Notes: generated from the sequence alone by a model not told the origin. Numbered from the stretch's first letter, positions 1 through 12,312 are shown. The stretch is DNA of 64,000 bases from Silene conica (GCA_029255685.2 CM055312.2:82280369-82344368), one strand, 5' to 3'. Numbers and translations: made by a program.

Positions 1-1489
1 AGATAGGGAATGTTTATTGTTTTAGGTCAATGTTAAAAGTAGCAAGTTTGGGGGTTTGATTGGTTGTTACTAACACTAAATAAAATTAAGACACGAATAA
101 GACAAAAATTAAGATAAAGATAAAACTATAGTAAAACGGATGCTAGGATGTTCGGGTAATAAAAAGCTACGATGGTATAAATCCTAAGTCAACATGTATT
201 GCAGTCGCGTAGGGGGTGTAACATATCCTTTCGGTCTATGATACCTAATAGCTCCTTTCGGCCTATGCTATTAGTTCCTAGGTCTCACAAATATTGGGTG
301 TCAACAATAAGGGTGATTCCTAAATTCTAGGTCACATACCTTTCAGTCTTAAGTAACCTAATCGTCTTAAAGCGTTAACCAATGCCCTTCCCGTATCTTT
401 CAACCTTGGGTAAGTCATTACTAACATCTTATAAGTCCCCTTTCAGTCTCATTATAGGGTATTATAATAATGCAACAAAACGAACTGAAAACATACGCGA
501 GGTCAGTCGACCGACCAGCTAACCCAGTCGGCCGACCAACTACCTCAGTCGACCGACTAGTTAAGCTGGTCGGCCGACCAAGGTCTGCTACAGGCCGATT
601 CTGTTTTTATACCATCTTCGCAAGTTATTCCCTACATCCTAACATATGCAATTAGCTACTCATGACTACTGTAACAACGATAATAACGGTAGGTAAAACA
701 GAATTCATAACTAAGAATAACATAAACATGCGATAATCAATTAAGGTTTCGGGATTCTACCTAAACTGGATTCTTGCAATTTCTATAACGATAACAATTG
801 ATAAACTGAAATCAAAAGAGGATTACCACGAATAGGAATTAGGGCAGAAGAAAGATCTTAATGATTTCCGTGAAACGAATGTTTGAACAATAAACTAAAA
901 CTAAAGAACAGTAACTTTTATTGTGATTTCAGAATTTGACTAAGGAAAAAGATGCTAAAACTCAGTAAAAACTAGATACCTAAACCCCCATCACGTATTA
1001 GGTTTAAATAGAGATTACAAAGGTGATTATTATTAACCTAATCCGTGTATGGGCTTTGCGGAAATTTCTGGAACCGCGCCTTGGTCGATCGACCAGGTGA
1101 TGCGGTCGGTCGACCGGTTATCGGGCCTGGTGGACTTCAGTCTTCGTAAGTTGAATTCTGGGTTTGAGATAACAGGTACCTTGGTCGACCGACCAGGGTA
1201 GTCGGTCGGTCGACCGGTTTTCCTGTGTGTCAGCCTTGAATTCGTCTCAATTTGATCTTTTGGTCCTCGGGTTGCGCTTTAGGTTGACTCTTCCTCGTTC
1301 CTTGGTTATGTAAAACTCCCGAGGGTAGCAATTTGGTATAAAATCGCCTCTTTTCCGCATAATTTTGCAAAAGAGCATAAAAATACGAAAGTAGACAATT
1401 GTTGGGAAATAAAGGCTAAAACATCGTAAATGAGCGCTAAAATGCGTGTTAAAATAGATGTAAAACATCATAAAATAGACACGCATCAC
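1..1489 (-). mobile_element. Gypsy-type (Athila/Tat-like) LTR, cut by window edge
   Basis: Read on the minus strand, a sequence starting TGATGCGTGTCTATTTTATG begins exactly where the copia coding frame to the right breaks off (after codons for GKWK). This marks an LTR start inserted in the copia element. The body is non-coding and contains GC-rich palindromic clusters (502-581, 1083-1118, 1179-1219). The start resembles the split LTR at 20181/25689, which supports one family. The other end, and the target duplication, lie off the left edge. Assignment to Athila/Tat is inference from LTR style; no coding domain is visible. Confidence 0.55.
502..1219. repeat. Palindromic TCGACCGA/TCGGCCGA clusters in LTR
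   Basis: Three clusters (502-581, 1083-1118, 1179-1219) carry variants of GGTCGACCGACC, paired with GGTCGGTCGACCGG some 15-20 bases on. The members of a pair could base-pair in RNA or DNA. The clusters are GC-rich islands in AT-rich DNA. Short ORFs here (for example from 470) only translate the repeat and are not genes. Confidence 0.75.
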
Positions 1490-2677
1490 TTCCACTTGCC
1501 AACACCAAAATAATTCATATACCCGACGTCGTCAAGTTTACCAGCTGACATTAGATTAAGCCGCATATCAGGTACATGTCTCACATCTTTCAACATAAGC
1601 TTACAACCGGCACTGGTCACCAGTTGAATATCTCCTAAGCCAACAATTTTGCTTGTGACTTGATTTCCCATTTTCACCGTACCAAAATCACCTTTCTTGT
1701 AGGATGAAAATAACCATTCATGTGGGGTGATGTGAATAGATGCACTTGAATCGACAATCCATAGGCTTTCATCAAAAGCTAGATTGAGATAATTGTCTTC
1801 TCCTATTATAAATATATCGGTTTCATCCTCAATCGCAACAACGCTGGTGCTTGGCTCTTCTTTCTTCTTTGGGTCAATTTGATCCGACTTGACCGTACCA
1901 TTTTTCTGGTCTCTTTTCAAATTCCGACATTCGGGTTTTCTATGACCCGGTTTACCACAATAAACAAGTGACGCTAGCTCTAGAACGAGATTTGGATAGT
2001 CCTCTTGACTTGTCACGCCCCTTGTTTCTAGAATAATCACGATTTTCACTCCTGCCTCTATTTTCAACAACATTAACGTCAGAATGTGTTGAAATTCCAC
2101 GCTCCTTTCTCCTAGCTTCTTCATTTATAAGACTGTCAGCAACTATATCCATGGTGAGATTTCCTTCAAGGGATGAGTTACTGAGTGTAACAACTAAAGT
2201 GTCCCAACTCTCAGGAAGAGAGCTTAAAAGCAATAATGCTTGTAGCTCATCATCAATCTTCATATCCACCTTGGTTAACTGGTTTACAAGGCCCTTGAAA
2301 TTATTCAAGTGTTCAATCATGCCTTGACCATCTTTGAAATCTAACTTCACCCATCGTCTTACGAGAAGAGCTTTATTTCTAGGAGTTTTCTTTTGAATCA
2401 TAGATTCAAGTTTTGTCCATAATTCATGAGCATTAGTGAAAGTAGCCACATGCTCAAATAAACTTCGGTCGATATATTTACGTATCATAGTGACCGCTTT
2501 CCGATTAAAAAGATCCCAATATTTGTCCGATTTTCCTTCCGGCTTATCTTCACTAATGATAGGCTCATACAAATCTTTACAATATAAGTGATCCTCCATC
2601 ATTGACTTCCAATAGGAATAATTGTAAGTCGCGAGTTTAAACATATCACCATCATAATGAGCGACGGTAGTCTCCAT
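1490..2677 (-). pseudogene. Ty1/copia gag-protease fragment (frameshifted, truncated)
   Basis: Gag starts at 2677 (METTVAHYDGDMF...) and runs 241 codons in one frame with UBN2-type gag features. An overlapping frame (2124-1490) continues with the zinc knuckle end YCGKPGHRKPEC, a protease motif WIVDSSASIHIT (DSSAS in place of the usual DSGAS) and the pre-integrase region VRHVPDMRLNLMSAG. The frame change falls inside the CCHC knuckle near 1955. It looks like a 2-base loss rather than a programmed site. The reading frame stops at GKWK, where the gypsy-type LTR is inserted. Integrase, reverse transcriptase and RNase H are not in the window and may continue beyond the left edge. Confidence 0.9.
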
Positions 2678-2710
2678 AATAACACAAGAATTTGTTTAGC
2701 CCACTAACGT

Positions 2711-2723
2711 GGCTCTGATACCA
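2711..2723 (-). other. Copia primer-binding site (initiator Met tRNA)
   Basis: The minus strand reads TGGTATCAGAGCC, the standard complement of initiator methionine tRNA. It sits one base inside the LTR that starts at 2725 and upstream of the gag start at 2677, so it fixes the orientation of the element. Confidence 0.9.
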
Positions 2724-2724
2724 C

Positions 2725-3539
2725 TGTTGGGAAAAACTTGTATTTCCCTCTTTGTGTAATTACGGGAAGAATAAATATAATGCAGCGGAAAACTAAATTA
2801 GACAAGGACACAATAGAATTTTTGGTTACGCGGAAAAATCCAAATAGGTAAACAACCGCGGGACAAGTAGTCCATTCTTCCACTATAATATTGTAGTAGG
2901 ATTACAAGTCGTCACCTTAATTAGGTGAGTATCTGTCACTAATAATAGTGTATTTTTTCTCTCTCAATGAGGAAATTCTCACAATAATAATTAATTGTGG
3001 ATAAATAATACGTCCTCCATTTTAATCCAAATAGTCAATTTACCTTTTTCACGTTTGCCAACGCACGTTTTACGTGCTTCATATCTTTAGCTACGTATTT
3101 GTAAAAACTATAAAAGTTATATATTTTCAATGTTCTCATAAAAACGAATTAAACAAGACCCCACATGAATTTTTTTTTTTTTATGTATTGAGAGAAAATT
3201 GAGATTGAAGGTTGATTTGTGAATAGTGTACAAAACCAAATAAGCTATTTGGATTGAAATGGGGGAAGTATATGTTTTGTATTTTATATTTGATGATCAA
3301 TACGCTCTTCAATCTCACGTATTTATATGTGATGATGAAGGTTTAACTTACTCCACTATTAAAGACTAAAATGAATGTTTTCCACACATCCATTTAGTAA
3401 CTAGCTTTGTCCATCAATTTCTTTAGTAAATGCAACTATGTTATTCATTTACTAGATGAGTTTCAGTGAGTTAATTCATGTAAAACATCTCATTCACTTA
3501 TTGTGTTAACTCCTCAATTAAAGAGAGAATAACCCAACA
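2725..3539 (-). mobile_element. 5' LTR of the copia element (815 bp)
   Basis: The LTR begins with TGTTGGG next to the primer-binding site and ends with CCCAACA, a 7-bp terminal inverted repeat of TG...CA type. There is no coding sequence; the short ORF at 3498-3716 crosses the LTR edge and is not supported. The matching 3' LTR and target duplication would lie beyond the left edge. Confidence 0.85.
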
Positions 3540-4681
3540 CCCCTTCTCTTGGAAAATTCCAATTACGACTACAAGAACATATTTGCCTATGTTTTTATAC
3601 ATTATTTTTAAATGAGCCCACACATTATTTATATAACGTGTCTCTCTTGTAACGGGTATATCCGTTACAAGCTCGTAACGGGTCAAGTACACCCACTTGT
3701 TTAGATGAGACAACAATAAAGTGCGTAGAGAATGACAAATGTTTTGTCTTTATCTCCTTAATTGAGTTTTATTTGACCCGTCACAAGTTTACGACGGATA
3801 TTACCGTCGCAAATGAGAATTTGTGTTATTTATATGACGGGTGAAAAATGAACCCATAACTTTGTGAATGAAGCAAGAGTTTTTTTATCCCTTTTTAAAC
3901 TAACTCTAACTCTTGTTCTCTATTTTTGGTTGCATGTTAAAGACTTAAGCGAGAAAGCTTCACCGCAAATATCATACCGGAGATGAGAAAATAATTTACT
4001 TCAAATTTTCATTATCCCTTACGTATCTACTAAAAAAAATAGAAATTTTTCCAAATTTCCCATTTAAAACACTACATCATATAACAATCTGATCTTTTTG
4101 TCTATCGGGAGCTGAAAAGAACAGGAAGTAAATTATATTTGGTAAAAACCTATAAAAGTTACGTCATCAAATTCACTCAGAAAATATTTAAATAAGCATA
4201 TTTTTCATAGTGTTTCTACATATAATTTAAAAAATATTGAAGAGAAAAAATAAATATCTCGAAATGTAAAAATAGATGGGATTTATAGAAGTTGATAATA
4301 ATTGCTTAATTTTCTCAAATATAAAATTTGTAATTAGAGATGATCATCCGAGGGTACAGATTAATAGGGCTAAGACGAGATATAATATACTAAGGTCCCT
4401 TATTCAAGCCTAATTGTGGCTTACTTGCTCTTTTGAGTCTTTTTCCACAAATAATATTATACTTTTTGTGGTGTAATAGCATCACACAACTAACTTATAT
4501 CTAATTGAACTTATTTATAATTCTTTTATCTTGAGTTTAGAAATTTTGTGATATATCTCGGATTATTTAAAATAAAACTCGAAATTTTATTATAAAATCC
4601 GGATTCTACAACGCTGGTTGTACTACAACTTGTTGCATTGGCGGATTTAGGGGAAGGAAATAAAGAGATGGCAAGTGTCAT
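3540..4681. other. AT-rich intergenic DNA with a MITE end fragment
   Basis: No gene is visible. Positions 3779-3825 match one end of the 196-bp Mutator-type MITE family found elsewhere in the window (GTCACAAGTTTACGACGG ... GAGAATTTGTG). The rest is AT-rich sequence without recognisable features. The last five bases (4677-4681) are the target duplication of the next element. Confidence 0.6.
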
Positions 4682-6759
4682 TGTAACAACCTCTCGTCGC
4701 AGCGGAAAAAAAAAACATACAACATGCCAAAATTTACGCGGAATTTAAACTTTAACATGCATAAAAACGAGTTGAATTAAAACTGAAACTGAAACAACTG
4801 ATATAAACAGAAAGATAGATAAGTATAACTGTCTAAGTACTGAAAGTAAAATATATACAAACAGCTTGGGATGGCACATCCTTACAGACACTCAAAACTG
4901 AAAGAAAGTCTAGAGTCTAGCTAACGCAAAAGTGTAAGTCAAATCGATGAATAGGATCATCGCTCGCTAGCTCCATGCAACCCTTTGCCAATCACCTGTC
5001 ATGTACCTACATACATGTAAACATGTACGCCACAATCAGTGGGGAGTGACTAGAGTTCTCCTAGCCACCTTTTGTAACGACACGTAACACATAAACAACC
5101 AACATACTCCAGCATATATATAACATGTGAAGCATATAAATCTCGATGACTGAATCTCATATCATCATGCAAATACTTATGCAAGGCTCTCAACCAACTT
5201 CGGAAACTATTTAGAAGGAGAGCCGGTTTCCCTTCCGGTTGCCCGGCCGGGGGGTCTTTCAATCCAAAACATTTACGAAACTAGCCAAAGAGTCATCCAA
5301 TGCCTTGGATGAAGAGTTCTAAAATCAATACACTATATTCATCAATATCAACAAAAACATCTGACACCGTACCCTTACTAGGCAAGCAGATGCCCATCCC
5401 CCGGGGACCTCAAACACACAAACAAGGTACACGGAACGAGTCTCAAACAAATCTGACTAGCCGATCAAAAGATAAAACCATTTTAGAGTGAAAAGGGCTC
5501 CCAGCCGGTCAGAGGCAGGCAGCCGGCCAACCGTCTGGCAACTCTTTCCCCTTCACAGCCTTTAAAACAACGGAAACATGGGAAGGGGCTCCCAGCCGGT
5601 CGACCGTCCGCCGGCCACCCGGCTGGGGAACCTTTCTCCTACTCCCCTTCGTTCTTCGCTTTAACAAGAAATGTCACAATGGGTGCCTCAGCCGGTCGGC
5701 AGGCGGCCGGCCTACCGGCTGAGTACCACAACACATACGTATTTACAAAAGTGCAAAAACCACAAAAGACATCCCCAGCCGGTCGACCGACCGGCTGCCG
5801 GTCGGTCGACCGGCTCAGAACCCCTGAACAGAAATCGCGCATTGTACAGGAATCCTAAACCTCTACCAAATCAATTCGATTCTTACAAATTGCAACCAAC
5901 AAAGATTACCCAGCATGTATATCAATCTTAGGATACATAAACAAGCAAGAATCTCAACAACAAACCCATTTTTAACATCAAACTTAGTATTCGTCTTAAG
6001 GATGAAAAATCTGAAAATGAACAATAACCATAAGAATATCAAACTAAGCATGTGAAAACCATATAATACTAAACCCTAACATGTTTCTAAGTCCAAACAA
6101 CAACATCAATACTCAAAATCAGAAACTTTAACAAACAATATCAAGAAACATGTTATTTTAACAAAAAGGCCGAGTTTCTCATTATCGTCACCTCAAAAGC
6201 GTTTTATGCTCCTAGCTCCTCTTCAACAATGAAGCTATCGGCCTCAAGATCCTCTAAATCCGCTCCTACAACAAAGAAAACGAGTTTTAGAGCCCTAGAA
6301 CGGAAATAAGCCAAAACAGCGCCTTTTTCGGGTTGAACGAAATCGAAATTGAAAGAGATAGATGTCTTGGGAATTTCGCAAGGATTCCGAAAATGTATAA
6401 CATACCTTGATTCGGGTTTGGGATGAGCTTGAAAAGTTGATCTTAAGATTGAAAAGAGAAGGAGAAAATGAAAAACAATGAAACAGTGATATTGTTTTGA
6501 GATGTCGATGGAAGGGTCTTGGGTTTAGGGTTTAAGTAGTCCTTTTCTTAAATGACTCGGTTTATTTGTTTTAAAACGGGTTTATGAGTCTGGTTTAAGA
6601 CATGCCAAATTATTAACATCCTAAGAACTTAAGGTTTCTTAAGACGGATCTTACGGAAGATTTAAAAATAACTTAACAATTTATACTAACATATTATTTT
6701 TATTCCGTAAAATAAATTAAAACCTTTAAAATCTTATTTATGAAAATGCGGATGTTACA
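4682..6759 (-). mobile_element. Solo LTR (2,078 bp) with 5-bp target duplication
   Basis: The segment starts TGTAACAACC and ends GGATGTTACA, and is flanked on both sides by GTCAT (4677-4681 and 6760-6764). No internal coding region or second LTR is present, which is what recombination between two LTRs leaves. Orientation is inferred from the TGTAACATCCGC start on the minus strand. Short ORFs inside (5050-6051) translate non-coding LTR sequence. The centre holds the CCAGCCGGT palindromic cluster. Confidence 0.85.
5500..5815. repeat. CAGCCGGTCGACCG palindrome cluster in solo LTR
   Basis: Four blocks begin with CAGCCGGTC and are followed by GACCG/CCGGC variants. The last (about 5777-5815) pairs GGTCGACCGACCGGCT with GGTCGGTCGACCGGCT. 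The blocks are 60-100 bases apart, separated by AT-richer spacers, and could form a multi-hairpin structure. Confidence 0.75.
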
Positions 6760-6764
6760 GTCAT

Positions 6765-7254
6765 CACGCGATCCAAAAACTGCAGTTGTATTTAAAAGTT
6801 AGTACCCTTTGTTTGCAGTATAATGATACTAGTGTAGTGGTAAGGATAGGAATTGAGAGCTTGCAGATTTGAGTTTAATTCTCATAACTTATATTATTTT
6901 GCTTTTCATTGTTTATTATTTATAGACTTATATTTGTTTTCTATTTTGACCAAAAAATTGCAAATATATACGAAACCAACTTATAACATACTAATTTAAC
7001 ATAATAATCAACCTATCAATTTTCATTTTATCAACCAATTGTTATAACACCCTTTATTATTGCTTGAACAATATATTTCATTGAAGTTTGAGAGTAAACC
7101 TTTTTCAATTGATATGAACTAAATTAAGTTAAATGAAGTTGAGCTAAGTTAAACTAAATAAATAAAATAATGTTAAAGTGAATAAAGTAAGTTGAATAAA
7201 CCATGCCTTAAATAAAACAAAAGGATAAAAAAATATATAAAAATAAAACATAAA
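6765..7254. other. AT-rich intergenic with tRNA-like relic
   Basis: About 6825-6885 contains AGTGTAGTGGTAAGGATA, a box A-like string, followed by a degenerate box B-like GAGTTTAATTC. This suggests an old tRNA-derived SINE. The remainder (7090-7205) has repeated AAGTTAAA/AAGTTGAATAAA words. No gene is seen. Confidence 0.35.
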
Positions 7255-8833
7255 TCTATAAAATCTTATTAAAAGAGTACCTAAAACAATGTGACATGAC
7301 AAATTTTAATGTAACGTGGCGTATTTAAATGTGACATGACATATTTTTAATGTGACATGGCAAATTAATGTGATATAGAATATCAATTTATATTACATGA
7401 CATTAATTTAATTCATTTATCTATAAATTAATTTAATTCACTTATTTATAATATTAAATGATATTATCATTATTCTTAAAATAATTTTTTATATTAAATA
7501 TATTCTCTTTCAAAATTTGTGTAACCCTTTAAAATTTCAAAAATTATAATTAATATTGACATTTTAATTGAAATTTTTGTAACTTTTTTTCATAATTTAT
7601 AATTAAAATAAAAGTTATAATTGAAATTTTTGTAATAAAACATGTTAATAATTAATTAAAACTTTTCATATTTCTTAATAACCACCATTTTTATTAACAT
7701 TTTTTCCTATTTAATTCATTTTCTTAATTAAACATGGTAATAAATTAATTAAAATTCTTCATAATACTTAACACCCACCAAATTAATTAAAAAAAATTTC
7801 ATTAATTACTTTTTATAATATAATATGTTAATAAATTAATTAAAACTCTTTATATTACATAACACCCATAATTTTCATTAACTTTTTTTGATATTTAATT
7901 CCTATCTTGAGTTTCTCGTCAATCAATTATCTAATTTAATAATACCACAAAATAAATTAAAATTAAAAAATTATATGTGAATTTATGGATATGTAATGTC
8001 TATAAAAACTATAATACCGACAATAATTTCCTTTCACTTTATTTATTTAATATCTATTTCTCATGAGTTTTTATATAGTAGATTATATTATATGATTTAA
8101 TTTAATTATTTGATGATAGTGAGTTTATTGAAAATTATTTTTGAGTGTTGTCGTTGCTACGATGATGGTGTGCAATAAAATATATTTTAGTTTATTATGT
8201 TTTTTTGTTTTTATAATCGTTTGTTGTATATTTGAATTCATGTTTTCCAGTTGGTATAATTTAAATGATTTACATGTGACAATGTTTTGATTAGTTTGTC
8301 AAGTTTTTGTCATGTTAATGTTTTACCTTTTGGTCAAAATATTTTGTATATAAGCTTTAAATTATCATGAAATGTATGTGAATACAGATAATGCAAAGCA
8401 TCACGTGGTTAATTTGAAGACGGAAGAAATAAAAAAGGCACGAAAGCGAGGTAAAACTAAAGTTAAAAAAAGTAAGGTAAAAAATGATAAGTTATGGATG
8501 TATTAAAAATATACTCGAATAAACAAGCGTATATTTTAAGTTAATGAGTTAGAAAGTTTAGATAATTATTTTGTTCATATATATTTGCTTTTGCTATTAA
8601 CCAAAAACAAAATTGTCTTCGTAATTCAAACTATTTATAACTTTTAAAAAAAATACGTAATTATGTCATACTATAAATTGTAATTGTCTTGTACTATAGA
8701 TTTTAATTTGTGTAAAAATTCGTTACACACTTATCTTCAAATAATTGGGATTCAATTTTATGAATAAAAATATACGTCAAAAATCTAAAAAAATATAACA
8801 TTATCCCGTGCATTACAAGGGGCACAGAACTAG
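7255..8833 (+). mobile_element. Candidate degenerate non-autonomous Helitron
   Basis: A TCTATAAAATCTTATTAAAA start follows an A, and the far end is CCCGTGCATTACAAGGGGCA followed by ...CTAG then T. This resembles the hairpin plus CTAG terminus of Helitrons, as in the cleaner copy at 31482-32038, but the hairpin is imperfect. Near the start are short repeats of ATGTGACATGRCA (7290-7380). No Rep/helicase coding sequence is present. Confidence 0.4.
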
Positions 8834-9205
8834 TTCTCATTTATAATTGATAAAACCAATCACTTTAAAGAGACATAATTGGTGAAATAAAGGGATGAGT
8901 GAAAGAGAACAAAACTCCATATACTTTCATAAAACAAAACTTCTCCGGATGATATTGATAGAAGTTATGAAACAAAAGGAGTGACATATACTAAATGTTA
9001 ACATGGTCGACCCAATTGAATTTTGAATATAAGAGACATTTGTTCCTTTTCCACCGAACCATTGAAGCCAAGTTATTGAATAAAGGAGTATGTACGACTA
9101 TGTTTCTCCACCACGTGTCACACTCGGTGTGTTGAATCTAACTTATGACCATGAGCTTAACTTCTATATCCCACCACCTGTCACTCACTCACTTATTTAA
9201 GTAAT
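8834..9205. other. Intergenic, nothing recognised
   Basis: AT-rich sequence without supported genes or element ends. Positions 9196-9205 are the left target duplication of the following MITE. Confidence 0.5.
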
Positions 9206-9425
9206 AGTAAATCTTGTTTGTGTCGGGTCACTATTTATGATGGATATTTTGTGAGATAAAATTGATACAAAATGAATTAGTGGAGAAAGAGGACCACGTA
9301 AATAGTGTCGGAGAGAGAAAAGTAGGTATTTGTTGAAAGAAAACAGTATCCGTCACAAGTTTGTGACGAATACCGCCGTCACAAGTTTGTGACGGATACC
9401 GCCGTCACAAATGAGAAATTTGTAC
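9206..9425. mobile_element. Mutator-type MITE, 220-bp copy with internal duplication
   Basis: Ends resemble AGTAAATCTTGTTTGTG and GAGAAATTTGTAC. The copy is flanked by TTTAAGTAAT on both sides (9196-9205 and 9426-9435), consistent with the 9-10-bp duplications of Mutator-like elements. Compared with the 196-bp copies it has one extra tandem block of about 24 bp (GTCACAAGTTTGTGACGRAT repeated). Confidence 0.8.
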
Positions 9426-9435
9426 TTTAAGTAAT

Positions 9436-9700
9436 TAAGAACTACAATACCGACTTCATTAAAATCAGTTTTTATTAGGATTATTTTATTGGGATAATTT
9501 ATTTTATAATAGTTTTTTTAAACTAATTCTTCCTTTTAATAATTCGAATTTTAAATTTTTTTCATCAACCCTTTCTTTCCCTAACACACAGAACTAATAA
9601 GTAATCAAAACAATAGATTACCTTATATCTTTAAGAATTAATAAACACCTTAGTTACTTAAAAAGAATAGCCCAAACTATGATTGATTTTCTTATAATAC
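9436..9700. other. AT-rich intergenic
   Basis: No gene or repeat was recognised. It grades into the LTR-like segment to the right, whose left edge I could not fix. Confidence 0.4.
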
Positions 9701-11569
9701 TCCCAAGTCCCAACTATATTTAATCTCATAGTGTTCTGAACTATTAACACACCTCCTACGGTCACTCTTACGGCGCAAACTCCCTCCATTCTCCTGTCCT
9801 CATTCCAAACGAATGTTGTCAGAGCGCATAAGCACGACATCTGACTACTGGAGCGCATAAGCAAAATCTCTAACTACGGAGTGCATGAGCACGACCTCCA
9901 TCTACCGGAGCGCATGCGCACGACCTCCAACTACCGGAGCACATGAGCACAACCTCCAACTACCGGAGCGCATAAGTACGACCTCTGAATACTATGTATA
10001 GCGTAACCGTTGCCTATATGTCTAAGACCTGGCCAGAGAGTGTAATAACCTACATCGAACGACACACGGGGACCGACGCGCATATAGCACGACCTCCGAC
10101 AAATCCCGAACATATAATAAATCCAATAACATTGGGTGACATTAGTTCATTCCGGTGGCACATAATCGTACCAAAGTCATCTATTCAATTTAAGCATCGC
10201 ATAACCGCTAGCTAAATAAACTTGGAATAACATAACCGTTAACCAAACAAACTAAGGTTAACATAACCGTTAACCAAAAAATTAAGGATAATATAACCTT
10301 TAACCAAACAAATTAACCACACGAAACCCAAAAGTTAAGAATCTGAAACTGTCCAGGGAGTGGGAGCCGGTCTCCTACCGGCAAACGGGCCACCTGTCGG
10401 GGGGTCTCCTTCTTCCATTTCAAATTCTAAAAGTTAACAAAAGGAGATCCCAGCCGGTGCACAAGCATCATACATCAATTATGAGCAAAAACCATGAACA
10501 AGCATTCCCAGCCGGTGAACCGGTTGTCGGTCACCCGTCAGCGACAACACCCAATTGCCAAACTTCACCCAAACATTCAATGCATGCACTCCCAGCCGGT
10601 GCACCCGGCTAGGATTACACTACTTAATTTTTACGCAACAACAAACAGAACATTCACAGATGCTCCAAGCCGGCCAGTCAATCGGCCGCCGAACAACCGG
10701 CTGGGGCCACTACTACACGAATTCAGATATTCACAACGTTCTAGCATGCGACGATCATAAGACGAATTTTGTACATGTTTAGTGCAATGTATACAACACG
10801 TAAACCAAAATCATACGTATTATACCAACATACAAATGTAAACAACCATTAAAAGAGAAATTCATCCAAGCATGTGAATTATGAACTTAGTCAAACAACT
10901 ATTTCACACAACACATTTCTAGCATATTAATTATCATACAAACCACATAAAAACCAATCTTTTGACACTAAGTCGAGAAACTATAAAAGTTATCGTATAG
11001 CTCTTCAATGACCACCAAATCGACTGCAAGCTATTTCGGTTTGCCCAAAATTGCATCCAAACACCAAGCTTGCGAGTTTACCAGAAAACCGAGGCCTTTA
11101 AAGGGACGCCCAACACGGAAACTGAGGAAAGTCGGAGACTTTTTACATAGAAAGATGGATGGCGGGGAAAGGAAGAGATAAACGGGAGAATCATCGAAAA
11201 CGGATACGAAACGAATATTTTATGGTCGTCTAGGGTTGAAGGTGAATATGTATAAGAATGTTGTGTGTGTTTTGAGTGGAAATCTGAAAAATGGAATAAG
11301 GAAGGAGAAGGAGAGGGTTGTTTTGGGAGTTTTAAGAAGAAAAACACAATTACTGGCCTAACATCATAAATGGCGTATAAGATAAGTTTTAAGACGGGTT
11401 TAAGCTTGAAGTATCGTCTTAAGCGTATTATTATACACTCAAGATGGAAATAAATATTTCCGGTATAATTATTATAGTTCAAAATATAACTTTATTAAAA
11501 GTAATATTTTACGCTTCAAAATAATTTATTAAAAATAAATTTCAAATCGGGAAATTCGCGGGTGTTACA
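9700..11569 (-). mobile_element. LTR related to the CCAGCCGGT-motif family; left end unclear
   Basis: The right end reads GGGTGTTACA and the segment shares the CCAGCCGGT blocks of the solo LTR (10363-10405, 10449-10460, 10505-10545, 10590-10608, 10668-10705). It also holds a 29-bp minisatellite at 9816-9990. I found no matching TGTAACA start or target duplication on the left, so it may be truncated. ORFs at 9994-10782 and 11078-11482 are non-coding shadows. Confidence 0.55.
9816..9990. repeat. 29-bp tandem repeat, about six copies
   Basis: The unit is GAGCGCATAAGCACGACCTC followed by CAACTACCG, repeated about six times with scattered substitutions. It lies inside LTR-like sequence and has no visible coding role. 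Confidence 0.85.
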
Positions 11570-11730
11570 TCTGATCTATATTACTGGCCAAAATGATAAC
11601 GTATTCAATTCCCTCTACGAGTAAAATATTTATTTATTTGAACAGAAGTACTTCCCGATTGACAAGAATCTCTTGTTACGAGCAACCATCCATTAATATA
11701 TGCTACAAAAAAAAAATATAATACGAGTAC

Positions 11731-12307
11731 TATAACAACCCGACCCGCCATCGTCGTAACACAAACCCAATAAGATGAGAGATATGCTTTTGGGCCCATT
11801 ATTTGTCCTCACTTAAGCCCAAAAGTACAAGGCTTTGTTACTAAGTGGTAGGTGGAAGCTATTATAAACATATCACAAGCCTCACATTCTACCGATGTGG
11901 GACAATTTTTCTTTCATACTCTTGGGGTGTTACAAACTCCCCCACTTAAAGAACACAACGTCCTCGTTGTGCCCCAAACTCCGTCCTCGTTGTGCCCCAA
12001 ACTTGACCGTAGCCAAGCCCAGAATCCTCCCCGCTAGGTGGGTGACCCGGGTACTCCCGACCACAGGCTCACCACACGTTCGCAGGGTCGCTCTGATACC
12101 ATTTGTAACAACCCGACCCGCCACCGTCGTAACACAAACCCAATAAGATGGGAGGTATGCTTTTGGGCCCATTATTTGTCATCACTTAAGCTCAAAAGCA
12201 CAAGGCTTTGTTACTAAGTGGTGGGTGGAAGCTATTATAAACATATCACAAGCCTCACATTCTACCCATGTGGGACAACTTTCCTCTCATACTCTTGGGA
12301 TGTTACA
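11731..12307 (-). mobile_element. TRIM (miniature LTR retrotransposon), complete
   Basis: Two direct repeats of 204 bp (11731-11934 and 12104-12307) differ at about 13 positions by eye and flank only 169 bp. The right LTR is preceded by the iMet-type primer-binding site TGGTATCAGAG (minus strand, 12091-12101). A purine run AGTGGGGGAG lies next to the left LTR as the polypurine tract. Flanks are AGTAC on both sides (11726-11730 and 12308-12312). There is no coding capacity. ORFs across it are shadows. Mobility would need proteins supplied from elsewhere. Confidence 0.95.
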
Positions 12308-12312
12308 AGTAC

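Noticed and set aside
470..655. 61-codon ORF with repeated VDRP/VGRP words
   Set aside because: Translation of the palindromic LTR repeat; no other support for a protein.
11078..11482. 134-codon minus ORF
   Set aside because: Lies within LTR-like DNA, is low-complexity in places, with no domain or splice context.
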